A stretch of DNA of 64,000 nucleotides, from positions 15,860,837 to 15,924,836 of the forward strand of contig NC_087081.1 in the NCBI RefSeq assembly GCF_026151205.1. The letters run 5' to 3'. Every line of letters begins with the position of its first letter. Within the stretch, counting starts at the first letter, position 1. Source of the stretch: Bolinopsis microptera (Eukaryota > Ctenophora > Tentaculata > Lobata > Bolinopsidae). This document shows, one piece after another, positions 1 through 10,380 of this stretch. The position numbers and the translations under genes are program-made. The notes below the pieces were generated by a model, which made no database searches, was not told where the DNA came from, and saw only the letters and a program-made list of their open reading frames with translations.

Positions 1-936
1 CCTGCGCAGCGGGCTGAGGATAACAAAGTGTTGTCACACGGGGCAGTGCTGCAGAGAGCTACCACCAGCTCTGGTCAGGATACAATCGTCCTGGATACTG
101 ACTATGCAGATGATTTGGCTATCATGGACAACACCAAGGACGGTCTCCAGGAGACGACTGATCTTTTATGCAAGTATGCGGCTCAGGCTGGCCTCAGAAT
201 CAATGCGAAGAAAACAGAGGTTATGGCCATCGGCAAGAATACATCACAGAGGCCATATACTGAAGCATCAACAGTGGACATTACAGTAGGAGACACGGCT
301 ATCCAGCAAGTCAGCAACTTCACTTACCTTGGGTCGATTATATCAAGTGATGGGACTATTGACCGGGACTTGTCTGCACGGATCCAGAAAGCCTCAGGAG
401 CATTCAATCAGCTCGGTAATATTTGGAAGAATCGCAATATCCAAACTAACACCAAAATACGGATATATGTTGCAGCGAATCTAACAATATTACTTTATGG
501 AAGCGAAGTCTGGAACACTACTTCAAAGCAACTACATCGCTTCGAAGTTTTTCATCAAAACTGTTTGAGGAGAATCCTTCGAATTAAGTGGTTCCACCGG
601 ACGAGCAATGTTCAAGTGTTGGAGCGGGCAAGAATAAACCCGGTTATAACCTACATCAGTGCCAACCGTCTTCGCTGGTTTGGACATGTTTCTAGAATGC
701 CGGACACCAGGCTACCAAAGTATCTATTTGATTGGACACCTGCTCACGGCCGAAGATCACGTGGGCGGCCAAGAAAGAATTGGCGAACCTGTGTCCTAGA
801 AGACGCAGTAACATTCACAGGAGATCCAGACATTTTATTTGATAAGGTCCGAGAGTTGGCAGGAAACCGAAAGCACTGGAGAGATATGATACGACATAGG
901 CGGCAATTCCTTGGTGCAGGCCACTCGAATGATTGA
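1..936 (+). CDS. Non-LTR (LINE-type) reverse transcriptase, C-terminal part
   Basis: The frame is open from base 1 to a TGA at 934-936, so this is the 3' part of a longer ORF cut by the window edge. The RT catalytic box YADD is at 103-114. It is followed by the thumb-side signature of LINE RTs: GLRINAKKTEVMA, then NFTYLGSIISSDG, then ARIQKASGAFNQL. The C-terminal tail has RLRWFGHVSRMP and GRRSRGRPRKNW, typical of animal endonuclease-RT proteins of non-LTR retrotransposons. The enzyme would copy element RNA at a nicked genomic target. No stop or frameshift interrupts the visible part, so this copy may be fairly young. The endonuclease domain and RT palm N-terminus lie outside the window. The clade (CR1, Jockey, RTE or other) was not resolved. 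It is mobile DNA, not a host gene. Confidence 0.92.
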   Translation, partial: PAQRAEDNKVLSHGAVLQRATTSSGQDTIVLDTDYADDLAIMDNTKDGLQETTDLLCKYAAQAGLRINAKKTEVMAIGKNTSQRPYTEASTVDITVGDTAIQQVSNFTYLGSIISSDGTIDRDLSARIQKASGAFNQLGNIWKNRNIQTNTKIRIYVAANLTILLYGSEVWNTTSKQLHRFEVFHQNCLRRILRIKWFHRTSNVQVLERARINPVITYISANRLRWFGHVSRMPDTRLPKYLFDWTPAHGRRSRGRPRKNWRTCVLEDAVTFTGDPDILFDKVRELAGNRKHWRDMIRHRRQFLGAGHSND

Positions 937-1360
937 GGAGACCTTATCAAGTATCAAGTAAGTAAGTTATCTATGTACCTCGATAAAATGTACATAGATA
1001 GGAGTATGTTTTATTTTTGATATTTAAAATTAAATTGCAATATTTTGCACCTCTAAGAGAAATAAAACTCAGTATTCAATGTAACTTTTTAAAACTATGG
1101 TCATTTAACAAACACAAAACAAATACATTTCTTTAAGACGATTATCATAAACATATGGTTTTTAAAGCTTCGGTTACTAAAAAGTATAGTATCAGTAATA
1201 GTATGTATAATAACAATAAGAATAAGTTAACATCGCTTTATAGCCGAAAAGAACTAACAACTACAAGTTAAAGATTCGGTTGAAGCCAATTTGATCTATA
1301 CAGATACTTTAAATACTTTACAATTATACTCTAAATACCAAAAAACTAATTCTGACGCTA
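937..1360. other. 3' flank of the LINE; AT-rich, no gene seen
   Basis: Just after the stop the sequence runs into a short AAGT-type repeat (about 948-966) and a small hairpin (CTATGTAC...GTACATAG, about 970-1,000). Such features can mark the 3' end of a non-LTR element. The rest is AT-rich and I see no gene. Confidence 0.4.
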
Positions 1361-1460
1361 ATTCTGGAGCTGATCGTCTTCTGATCGTCTTCTGGATCGT
1401 CTTCTAGAGCTGATCGTCTTCTGGAGCTGATCGTCTTCCAATCTTGCGCTGATCGTTGTC
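1361..1460 (-). pseudogene. Degenerate downstream RRSA-coding repeats
   Basis: On the minus strand, just past the stop of the secreted peptide ORF, there are five further copies of AAGACGATC(AGCT), the same unit that encodes RRSA upstream. One stretch reads IGRRSAPEDDQL in a frame shifted from the ORF; others read RRRSRRRS before a stop. They look like extra peptide repeats lost through indels, or a tandem DNA repeat that has slipped in register. Confidence 0.5.
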
Positions 1461-1477
1461 CTGGGAATCTTCACCGT

Positions 1478-1732
1478 TTACGGTGAATCTTCACCGTCGG
1501 CGTAATCCTGGGAATCAGCTGATCGTCTTCCCATAGATGGATCAGGCTGATCAGCTGATCGTCTTCCAAAATCAACAAATTCTTCACCGTTTTCCTCGGA
1601 ATCAGCTGATCGTCTTCTTAAAACTCTCGCGGGTTGAGTTGGCGTTATTCCATCAGGACCAAAACCCGGAGGCTGACACTGAATCAGAGCGATCAGTCCT
1701 AGCACTAGTAGAAAACAAAATACTTTCGTCAT
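1478..1732 (-). CDS. Small secreted peptide precursor (neuropeptide-like)
   Basis: An 84-residue ORF on the minus strand starts at an ATG with CAGCA before it. Residues 1-19 are a classic signal peptide (MTKVFCFLLVLGLIALIQC), with cleavage probable just before QPPGFG. The rest has no cysteine, is acidic, and is cut into repeats by arginine clusters: RRRSADSEENGEE, FVDFGRRSADQPD, PSMGRRSADSQD. Gly-Arg-Arg is the standard signal for prohormone cleavage followed by C-terminal amidation. The predicted products would end in ...VDF-amide and ...PSM-amide, each starting SAD. These features are seen directly; the neuropeptide role is inference from architecture, and no known family was recognised. 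The frame ends soon after a short local duplication (GGTGAAGATTC twice, about 1,470-1,500), while further RRSA-coding repeats continue downstream. A frameshifted or shortened tail is therefore possible. No introns were identified. Confidence 0.55.
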   Translation of the reverse strand: MTKVFCFLLVLGLIALIQCQPPGFGPDGITPTQPARVLRRRSADSEENGEEFVDFGRRSADQPDPSMGRRSADSQDYADGEDSP

Positions 1733-1800
1733 TGCTGCGGGTATGGTGTTTTTTTAAAAGATAAAGATAATAGGATACGAATATGGGGAGGGGGGCTCAT

Positions 1801-1890
1801 GTTTTTTGTCCGTTTTTGTCCGTGCGGTACCCTATATTTTCAAGACGGACAAAAAATAGGGCGGACAAAAACGGACAAAAACGAACAAAA
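1801..1890. repeat. GTCCGTTTTTGTCC hairpin repeat
   Basis: TTTGTCCGTTTTTGTCCGTG with GGTACCCTAT is followed by its inverted version (GGACAAAAACGGACAAAAAC). The same motif, inverted, occurs in the hairpin at 6,131-6,162. It belongs to a small dispersed hairpin family. Confidence 0.5.
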
Positions 1891-2000
1891 AATTTGTTGA
1901 AATAACATTTAAATACTTCTTTTCTACACCGATTAGACTCATGCTTATCAGTTATCAGTATTTTTAACATTCAGTCGATAAATCACTGTCATGTTCGTAT

Positions 2001-2822
2001 TACCTTAAGGACGACAAATTTAGTCTACCATAAATTTAGTCAAAGTTTTGACTAAATTTTTCGGCGACTAATTTTAAAGGAGACCAAAATTTCAGTAGGC
2101 ATATTAGCATATTGATATATGACATAAATATTATTGAGCTTACATTGTCTATAATTAATATAATGACATCACCGTCCCTACTGCTGAACTACTTTGTTGG
2201 GAGGAAAGACAATTGCGAAACTACGAAGCACAAAATTGTACCAAAGTCCTATTGCACTTAGAGCTCTTCTTGGACATTACATTGGACATTACATTTTTAA
2301 TCGATCCATCCCAATATGTTCTGTTGAATCGGCTGAAGGATCATAGCGACATAAACTACGTCGTACCGACAGAAATGGTAAAGTCGAAATAGGGTGAAAA
2401 ATAAACCGAACAGCGTACTGAAGAACTTAGTGGTACAGAGTCACAGACTCTTGATCTGGTGTTATTGAAATTCCTGAGTAATGCATTGCAGCTTAATCTG
2501 TAATGCTCAGACGGGTCATTACCGAATTGATAAATAGCATTTTATTTTACAAATTATTTGTTTTATTTATTTATTGCAACGAATCATTTCATCAATATGC
2601 CTAACGTTAAACTATAAAGTCTGACTTTATATGCGAAATCGGGGGGAAAACTAGCTAAATAATGGAAAAATCGAATGAACGGAATGGAAAATGGTTTCGA
2701 AAAGTCGAAAAATGTGACCATAATTGTTGTAGACTAAAAATTTGCGAAATTTGTGACTAAAATTATGGTAACCAAATTTATTGTGAACCAAATTTGTTGG
2801 TCCTATCCTAACTCCTAAGGTA
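2001..2822. mobile_element. TIR element, about 820 bp, non-autonomous
   Basis: The left end TACCTTAAGGACGACAAATTT pairs with a right end whose complement reads TACCTTAGGAGTTAGG and then CAACAAATTT. Both arms continue with related stretches rich in AAATTTAGTC/GACTAAATTT over about 110 bp. The interior has no recognisable coding region. The first bases TACCTTA are shared with the elements at 26,895 and 30,501, which are of similar size, but the link is only suggestive. No clear target-site duplication is visible. Confidence 0.45.
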
Positions 2823-3170
2823 TATTGATTCTTGGTTGAAGTACAATTCTTTATTCCAACTGCAAGTCATGAAATGGAGGCAGATATATGCATCCTTGAT
2901 TAACATTGCTGACTATTAATGATACTCTCCGAAATTCTTTACTGTAAATGTAATGGACCGTTGACATTTTGCTTGAGCCTTTTTGGTAATTTTAGACCCT
3001 GTTCCTCTCATTCTGAAGCTTGTTAAGTTTGATTTATTCATGAGCTAAAACCGTTGACCGTTACATCAACCAATAAAATACGTTTCTTCTGTAATTGCGC
3101 CAGTGAATGAGTAAATTTGATATACTGATAGTGATACATATTATGTTCCCTAACGATTTTTATTCAATTG
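2823..3170. other. AT-rich spacer, nothing recognised
   Basis: I see no repeat arm, coding signature or RNA gene in this stretch. Confidence 0.4.
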
Positions 3171-3257
3171 CATCGATTCGTATTGTATTGTATCGAATTG
3201 TATTGGATTGTATCGAATTGTATCGATTTGTATTGGATTGTATCGAATTGTATCAAC
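3171..3257. repeat. 10-bp minisatellite (TATCGAATTG/TATTGGATTG)
   Basis: About eight decamers alternate between TATTGTATTG, TATCGAATTG and TATTGGATTG. The open frames here on both strands result from the repeat and are not genes. Confidence 0.85.
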
Positions 3258-3390
3258 CCTGTGGTTATTATCAAAGTGTATATTATGATCTCTGGCAAGG
3301 ACAAAATAATTATTTAATAACGTCAAAAACATTATCAAGGAGAGCAAACTAGCACTGAGGGGTTGATCATCAAGAAGATATATATATACG

Positions 3391-3957
3391 GTCTATGGAA
3401 GACTGTTGTTCTTAAGGTTAACAACTGTTGGTATTTCAGGAATTGGTCATATCATTGTTTGTCCATTAGCTGGTATGAAGAATGTTTTGAGCAGGTATGT
3501 TTGTGTAAAACTGCTGTCCTCAAGTCTCCTCTGATCTGCAACTATTTAACAAGTGCCAGTTGAAACAATAGAAGATGTTGCCAATAAATCTACAGAGTAT
3601 CGATTGAGATTCACAAACAAAGGGGAACAAAAAGTTCCAATCACATACCACAAACTGTTACTCGAGGGTTGCTTTAACCAGTAGTATGTTGTAACCGCAG
3701 GACAACTATTGTACTATACACTGTGTGTTTTGCTTACCCCGACGCCACTTTCAGGATCTCTGTTCATGTTATACGGTATAAATATTGATTAAGATATAAA
3801 AACTAAAAGTAGAAGGATTTATTCATTGAATTTAAGTACTAATTATACTTAAATTAATTTAAAAAAGACTCTACATTATAACTCTGAATTGGTTCTATGA
3901 CTATAGTGCAGTAATTAGAATATATAAATTCAATTTCCATATCTACTATACATACAA
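3391..3957. repeat. Left arm of foldback palindrome 1
   Basis: This segment reappears as reverse complement at 6,682-7,573. Shared landmarks are the run starting GTCTATGGAAGACTGTTGTT, the stretch GAAGATGTTGCCAATAAATC, the block CTCGAGGGTTGCTTTAACCA and the end CAATTTCCATATCTAC. The pairing continues after a 1.75 kb interruption, at 5,713-5,768 with 6,629-6,680. Together they form a foldback-type repeat. No transposase was recognised. Confidence 0.8.
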
Positions 3958-3961
3958 TTTA

Positions 3962-4052
3962 CTGGGCCGCGCTCAGCCTGTCATTCCGCCTAATCTCATT
4001 CCGCCTAATCTCTATGATTATGAACATAAATATAATAGCCTGAGGTCCCCAG
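3962..4052. mobile_element. CTGGG-family short hairpin element, copy 1
   Basis: It starts CTGGGCCGCGCTCAG and ends CTGAGGTCCCCAGG, so the ends are imperfect inverted repeats. The conserved core is GCCTGTCATTCCGCC...AATCTCTATG...AATAGCCTGAGG. In this copy the ATTCCGCCTAATCTC block is duplicated. Confidence 0.6.
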
Positions 4053-4677
4053 GTGACATGCTATAGGCATAGCTATATGTAAGAAGCAGTTCTTACTATG
4101 TAAACTCTGAGCTCACCCTCTATTCGATCGGACGCTATATCAGTTGTCACGCAGTTTGCCATGATTGGCTCATAATTAACACGTGACACTGACACACTGT
4201 TACTATGGTTACCAAATTCGTGGAGACGTCCAGACTAAATTCTAAGCCGGTGATCTCTATTATAGTATCGATAATTGTTTTGTGTTTACCATTTCAGTTG
4301 TATTTACCATTTTCATTTCACTAGTTCAGTCGATAAATCTTGAAATGTAGGCCGAAATTTTACGTGTTATTCTATTGTGTTCCCGAAAGATATTTTGCCC
4401 TGTTTTTGTTTTGAAGCTGCCATTTAAATTGATGTTATGAATTTGATCTTTAACTTTCATATTATATTAAATGTTATTAAATGTTCATGATCAGACTGTG
4501 ATCTCGAGCTCTCTGGGTTACTACTTTTAAGTGTCCAGCCACTCAGTAGCTGCTACAGAAACTGTAGTAACTGGTTACCCGGGTAACCCTGGTTACCCAG
4601 GTAACTGACATGATAATGACAACTAACTTGGTAGTAGAGGGCTCTGTGGCGACTGGTGGTGCTTGTTCTGGTTCCAT

Positions 4678-4888
4678 GGAGGGAGAGGGGAGAGAGGTAG
4701 AGAAGTATGGAGGAAGAGTAGGAGAGAAAGAGAGGGAGAGGAGGAGAGAGGGAGATAAAGAGAGAGGAATAGAGGGAGAGAGGGACGTAAGGAGAGTGGG
4801 AGAAGGAGAAAGGAAGATAGGGAGAGAGTGAGAGAGGGATAGAGGGATAGAGGGAGAGAGGGAGAGAAGGGGAGAGGGAGAGAGGCCT
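4678..4888. repeat. Purine (GA)-rich low-complexity tract
   Basis: An almost pure G/A strand made of variants of GAGAGGGA. It produces a false Ser/Leu/Pro-rich ORF on the minus strand. Confidence 0.85.
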
Positions 4889-5210
4889 ATATTTTGATCG
4901 TTTACATTAAAATATGTACCTGAAACAATGAGCTGAAACATTGTTTGATAGCAGCCGGTTTTTCGTTCTATAGTCAGTCATTTTGGCCTGTTTTACATCT
5001 TAAACCAAAAGCAACATGATTTTTTCGTAACTTTTCTGAAATCTTGTACATTAATTTGCTGTGATTGTTGCAAACTGAAGCTTCGTGATAAACGCCCGCT
5101 GATTATCTCTCAATCGCGAGAATGCCCTTTTTGCTAAAGTTGGCATGACAACCAGATGATTTAACGCACAATGTAACCTGACACCAGGAGCTTATACTCC
5201 AAAAGATTAC

Positions 5211-5262
5211 TGTAGAGAGTCAAGAGGGTCAAGGGAGTCAAGAGGGTCAAGGGAGTCAAATT
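5211..5262. repeat. Short tandem repeat AGTCAAGAGGGTCAAGGG
   Basis: Two and a half units of an 18-bp repeat (AGTCAAGAGGGTCAAGGG). Confidence 0.75.
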
Positions 5263-5779
5263 TCATATATAAGGAAGCGATTTTGAGTTCAGAAGCGTCC
5301 AGTCGGGTTTGAGTTTGTATTGACTAATAGTTCTACTACTCCACCTGTTCTAAGATTGTTTGGCTCTTCCCTCGGGGAGAGACATAGTCTTAACTGGACA
5401 GCCTCTAGGAACAAATTTGTAGTAACTCTCCGGAAGGAGAGGCTTTGATCATGTGATAGTGTTGTACTTCTTCATTATAATAATTCATTAAACTTAACTA
5501 TGAGTCTCACTTGTCCAAACTTTGAATCATACTTAGAGACCGCCTGCACTAGCAGTCTCTGAACTTTTACAGTCCTTGGCGTATTACTTACTGAACTGGG
5601 GATTAACCTCTGAAGGTCCAAAGGGATCTTCTAGGCCACTCACTCTCAATTAAGTAACTAGTCATCTATCTGAACCAACTAAACCTTTGAGTAAATAGAC
5701 ATAGATTTCTAACGTTACATATATATAGCACATATATAGCAGATGCTCACTATAGCTCTTCATCTGAGTGCTCAGTTGT

Positions 5780-6047
5780 CAGTGGCGTAACGTTGCATTT
5801 TGGCGCCCCCGCCGAAAATGCGCCTCCTGTTGGCGCCCCCTCTCCTTTTGGCGCCCCTCCCTAAAATTGGACAAATTAGGTGATTTTGGAGGATACGCCG
5901 AAAAAATCTCTAAAAAAGTGTGTTTCTAGAGCAAAACGTGCAGTTTTGCTAGTAGTAGTACCTCAGTTAAGTTTTTCAAAATTTCCCCACATTCAAACGA
6001 CGATTTTGCGCACAGCGGGGTCAGCGGGGCCCTTCGTTACGCCACTG
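5780..6047. mobile_element. hAT-like MITE (CAGTGGCGTAACG ends)
   Basis: The ends are perfect 13-bp inverted repeats, CAGTGGCGTAACG and CGTTACGCCACTG, at 5,780 and 6,047. The interior is rich in GGCGCCCC. This terminus is typical of non-autonomous hAT-like elements in animals, and the 268-bp length fits a MITE. I could not find a matching 8-bp target duplication in the flanks. It sits in the loop of palindrome 1. Confidence 0.7.
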
Positions 6048-6058
6048 ACCGTGCTACC

Positions 6059-6215
6059 CATTTCAGCAGATAGTCTGTTACAAATTGTGGAGACAATTTA
6101 AATCAAAAGTTACAATTTTGTCTTCAGAAAATAGGGTACCGCACGGACAAAAACGGACAAAAATTGTAACTTTTGATTTAAATTTTCTCCACAACAGGAT
6201 ATCTGCAGAAATGGT
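6059..6215. repeat. Hairpin element of about 155 bp
   Basis: About 60 bp at 6,059-6,122 (ATTTCAGCAGATA...TTTAAATCAAAAGTTACAAT) is repeated inverted at 6,155-6,215. The loop carries GGTACCGCACGGACAAAAAC, shared with 1,801-1,890. The frames seen on both strands here follow from the palindrome. Confidence 0.75.
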
Positions 6216-6628
6216 TAATGACCATGGTCCTTTCTCAAAGTCAAACTTTAAATCCTCAGTTAGGTACAAAGAATAATCTACACATTTTTTAATAACATAA
6301 AAAGGGATGAAAATCACTTTATTGTTTATTTATGAAAAATATCGTGTAACAACTTTTCCATAGTAGTAGTACTGGAGAATAAAACTCTGTTAAACACAAA
6401 CATTCTTGAGCACATTTTGAGTCAGTAACAGTAACATGAAAATATGTTACAGACTCAAATATAATGCGTTTAAAAACATTTCAGTAACAATAAATTGTGT
6501 AAACAATAACACCAACAATAATTATAAATTGAACAAATTATTGACAAATGAAAGAACTGACATCATGAAATTTAATAAAATGTTTGGTAGATCAATATTC
6601 GCTTAATTACTATAGGCTAGGCAAGAAC

Positions 6629-7573
6629 TCGATACTCAGATGAAGAGCTAGTGAGCATCTGCTTTATGTGCTATAGTATGTAGTAGATATGGAAATTGAA
6701 TTTGAATCAAAAGTCAAAATCCCAAAGTAACCAAGCAATGTCTTCTAATAACTGCACAGTGCACTATAGGACCAATTCAGAGTTATAAGGTCGAGTCTTT
6801 TTTAAATGAATTTAAGTATAAGTACTTAAATTCAATGAATAAATCCTTCTAGTTTTTATATCTTTTATCAATATTTATACCGTATAACAGAGACTGAAAG
6901 TGACAGTTGCGTCGGGGTAAGCAAAACACATAGTGTATAATACAAATACAATAGGTTACACTGTGTCCTGCGGTTACAACATACTACTGGTTAAAGCAAC
7001 CCTCGAGTAACAGTTTGTGGTATGTGAATTTATGTGATTGGAACTTGGCATCGCACTAATTGAACCGGACCATTAACCGGCTCCAACATCATGAGATCAC
7101 GTCAAACAGGAGTACAAAACAGTGACGATTAATATAATTGAGGATTTCAGTTGACTTAGAAATTGTTTTAAAGAGTCAGGGTAGAGTTCGCATGATAATT
7201 CAGAGGTCTTCGCCGATTATTTAGCAGTCCCTCGCTCGATCCACAGAGCTGCACCCTTTAGATCCGCACTATACTATGACTTTGATGGCAAAGCTGCAAA
7301 ATTTTACAGTTTTTTGTTCCCCTTTGTTTGTGAATCTCAATCGATACTCTGTAGATTTATTTGTTATTGGCAACATCTTCTATTGTTTCAACTGGCACTT
7401 GTTAAATAGTTGCAGATCAGAGGAGACTTGAGGACAGCAGTCTTACACAAACATACCTGCTCAAAACGTTCTTCATACCAGCTAATGGACAAACAATGAT
7501 ATGACAAATTCCTGAAATAACATTACCATTACCAACAGTTGTTAACTTTAAGAACAATAGTCTTCCATAGAGA
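6629..7573. repeat. Right arm of foldback palindrome 1
   Basis: It pairs inverted with 5,713-5,768 (first 52 bp) and 3,391-3,957 (the rest). Divergence is low to moderate with small indels. A segment of about 255 bp (7,052-7,308) has no partner in the left arm. Confidence 0.8.
7052..7308. other. Extra segment inside the right arm of palindrome 1
   Basis: The left arm reads GGAACTTTTTGTTCCCCTTT without a break. Here GGAACTT and TTTTTTGTTCCCC are separated by about 255 bp. This is an insertion, or the left arm was deleted. No TIR or coding signal was recognised. Confidence 0.55.
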
Positions 7574-8122
7574 CCGTGGACGAGTCCAACTCGGCGCGTG
7601 TCTTGGTATGTTATAACCCTACAAGCAAACTACAGTGAAATATTTTTTTGGACTGCCTTATTTAATATAACTTGAACAGTGACAAACTTTAATCTGACTA
7701 ATATAAGCTCATTACGATCCTGTAAGAATTGTTAGATGGCCTCTAGTTGAACAATAAAACCCGTATTTGTCGTATGTACAAAACCTGTAAAACAAAATAC
7801 TTTATTACATAATAGAATAACTTTACCACCAAATTAAACCAATTCCAAATAAATACCTAATAACTAAACATTATAAATACTTACCGATTGGACGGTAGTG
7901 TGCTGCCAATGTTCCACTCCTCCCCAGTCCAATCGGTTATCCTTCTTTGCTTGTCATTGCTAGAAAAGGTAAACACGGTTAGAAGTATTCTGTCACGAAA
8001 GAGAGAGAAAGGTGTGAACAGTAATAACATTCCCCGGTTTTCCTTTTCCAGCAATGCTAGCCCCAATTTCTCTCAAGATTGCACTATTAAATTACACAAA
8101 AATACGCTCGAAGATCCTGTCT
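7574..8122. other. Repeat fragments, no gene
   Basis: A fragment of the CGAGTCCAACTCGGCGCG family lies at 7,577-7,617. A short inverted repeat (ACCGATTGGAC ... GTCCAATCGGT) spans 7,883-7,937. The overlapping open frames around 7,890-8,120 on both strands lack any recognisable domain. Confidence 0.45.
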
Positions 8123-8760
8123 GAGCTACAGCTGTCGTCAGATTATCACCCGCAGTGACCTATCTGGACGAATCCATTAAATAATTAAAATACAGTCAAC
8201 AACCCCGTTTGAGTTATAGCTGTCTTCAGATTATCACCCGCAGTGACCTATCTGGACGGATCCATTAAATAATTAAAATACAGTCAACAACCCCGTTTGA
8301 GTTATAGCTGCATCTTCAGATTATCACCCGCAGTGACCTATCTGGACGAATCCATTAAATAATTAAATACAGTCAACAACCCTGTTGGAGCTACAGCTGT
8401 CTTCAGATTATCACCCGCAGTGACCTATCTGGACGAATCTATCAAACAATAAACTTGTACCCACAAATACGCTCAACAACCCTGTTGGAGCTACAGCTGT
8501 CTTCAGATTATCACCCGCAGTGACCTATCTGGACAAATCTACCAAACAATAAACTTGTACCCACAAATACGCTCAACAAACCCCGTTGGAGCTGCAGCTG
8601 TCTTTAGATTATCACCCGCAGTGACCTATCAAGACGAAACTGCCGAATATTAAAATCGTCCCTGTATTTTCGCTCAACAACCCCGTTGGAGCAGATGTCT
8701 TCAGATTATCACCTTGAGTGACCTATCGAGACGAAATTGTTCAGAACTTATTACAGAGAA
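8123..8760. repeat. Minisatellite, seven units of 88-101 bp
   Basis: Units start with GAGYTAYAGCTGTCTTCAG and share ATTATCACCCGCAGTGACCT. Starts are near 8,123, 8,211, 8,299, 8,388, 8,488, 8,589 and 8,689. The first three intervals are 88-89 bp and the next three are 100-101 bp, so there are two unit lengths in one array. Confidence 0.9.
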
Positions 8761-9322
8761 AAACATAACGTCATATTAAAATTTCTTCAAAACCCCGCTA
8801 AAATATAAATGCCACGCGCACGCGCGCATTTTCAAATGCTAACACTATAAGTACTTTCTACACCTACGAGCTCAAAATTACTAGCAACACAGAAATTCCT
8901 TTGTTCTAAAAAAAACTCACCGAGAGGTTATAATATCTAGCTCAAAAACTAAAAGCGTCCCCATGAAACGAGTAAATAATTGAGATAAATACTAAAAGAA
9001 CAACTCGGCAAAGTAGATTAGCTCCCTAAATTAGCTACAAACATATTATATACGCAGATATATTATTATGTTTACCTGGGACCACATTCTTTTGCAAATT
9101 AAAATGATATATACAAACTTAAAATAAAAACTGACGAGACGAAATAATATATACTCCTGACATTGCTCAGCAATTAACTCGTAAAAAACGACTAAAACAC
9201 GATTCTACGAATCATGGAACTGAATTTACATACTGAATATTACTCTTATTTCTTATAAACAGACATAATTGATCTTATAATAAATATTCGACTCATTTCT
9301 ATATTTATTATCATAGAATCCG
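8761..9322. other. AT-rich DNA, nothing recognised
   Basis: I see no coding region, repeat arm or RNA gene. Confidence 0.4.
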
Positions 9323-9461
9323 TTGTCATACGTTGTATGACCCGCCGCGCACGAAGTGCGCGGCTCCCCCTGTAGCGTCGAAGACGCTACATAGTGAAGA
9401 CGCTACTATAGTGAAGACGCTACTATAGTGAAGCGACCGTGGGGGTCACCACGTGATACAA
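9323..9461. mobile_element. Family A MITE, copy 1, with 8-bp target duplication
   Basis: It begins TTGTCATACGTTGTATGAC and ends CCACGTGATACAA. The flanks are the direct repeat AGAATCCG on both sides (9,315-9,322 and 9,462-9,469). Internal palindromes are GTCATACGTTGTATGAC and CGCGCACGAAGTGCGCG. GAAGACGCTACTATAGT is repeated in the centre of this copy. It is non-coding. Confidence 0.75.
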
Positions 9462-9884
9462 AGAATCCGACAATAAAATGCGATAAAAACTTAAAACACG
9501 ACACATAACAAATTACAAAACATAAAGCTGAATAAACTCACAATTCCTAAAATAGAAACAAACTTCAAAATATTCAATATTTTAGGAGTTATCGGCATTT
9601 CAAGCAATACATTTCCTATTTTTCGTCCTTTTTACACTCTTGCAATGCACAAGTTGGCGCTCCTACTAAATCGCTCGCCCAAATTTTAAGAAAATTCTTG
9701 TGAAAAGGCCCTTTGGGCATGAAAGTTACTTATATCGGTGTATTTTTGGATGCTGATTCCGATGCACCCCCCATGACGTAGGGTTAAAATGTTTCCCTGG
9801 AGAGTTATGGGCAAAAAACCGTTTTGGTCACGTGACAGGCTAGTAAAATACGAATTCGATTGTTTAGGGCCCGGCCGCCGGCCG

Positions 9885-9966
9885 GGTTAGGGTTAGGGCC
9901 GGTTGTGGTAAGGGTTATGGTTAGCTTCGGGGTTATGGTTAGGGTTAGGGTTGGGATTAGGGTTTA
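9885..9966 (+). repeat. Interstitial TTAGGG-like repeats
   Basis: Degenerate GGTTAGGGTTAGGG runs with variants (GGTTATGGTTAG, GGGATTAGGG) on the + strand. TTAGGG is the usual animal telomere unit. The GC-rich CCGGCCGCCGGCCGG lies just upstream. Confidence 0.75.
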
Positions 9967-10303
9967 TGTAAAACGTCGTTTTGTACGGCTGCAAAACCAT
10001 AAAAAACGAAAGTCACGTGAAATTTTTGGGCGAGCGAATTAGTAAGAGCCACAAGTTGGAGGACTTCGACGCGCCGCGCCGCGCAAACTACGCCGCGTAA
10101 ACTACGACGAGTAGTTTAAAGATCGTTGCTCTGCGAAGCAGAGCAACGATCTGGAAAGGTTGACAACGTCAATCAATGCACAAAAAGCTCATATATACAG
10201 CTCGACGTTATCGTGCTACTGCATGCTACACGGTGAATTTTCGTTATTCACAGTTAGAGGCAACTCATGGCGCTTATTACATTAACATAAACTACTGCAG
10301 TTA

Positions 10304-10380
10304 CTGGGCCGAGCTCAGCCTGTAATTCCGCCTAATCTCTATGTTTATGAACATAATATGTAATAGCCTGAGGTCCCCAG
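10304..10380. mobile_element. CTGGG-family short hairpin element, copy 2
   Basis: 77 bp, from CTGGGCCGAGCTCAGCC to GCCTGAGGTCCCCAG. The core ATTCCGCCTAATCTCTATG is as in copy 1. Confidence 0.65.

Larger units (their letters stand above)
3958..5712. other. Insertion that splits the left arm of palindrome 1
   Basis: The right arm runs straight from the partner of 3,957 to the partner of 5,713. These 1.75 kb are therefore extra in the left arm and were inserted later, or were lost on the right. It holds a CTGGG hairpin element at its left edge (3,962-4,052), a purine-rich tract (4,678-4,888) and a short tandem repeat (5,211-5,262). No coding region is seen. Confidence 0.6.

Noticed and set aside
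4543-4941. 132-codon Ser/Leu/Pro-rich minus-strand frame
   Set aside because: It is the complement of a GA-rich low-complexity tract.
5780-6047. An 8-bp target duplication for the hAT-like MITE
   Set aside because: The bases on either side (CAGTTGT and ACCGTGCT) do not match, so no duplication is claimed.
8123-8760. CRISPR-like array of spaced repeats
   Set aside because: The conserved and variable parts are both repeat-derived, units are 88-101 bp, and the genome is eukaryotic, so it is a minisatellite.
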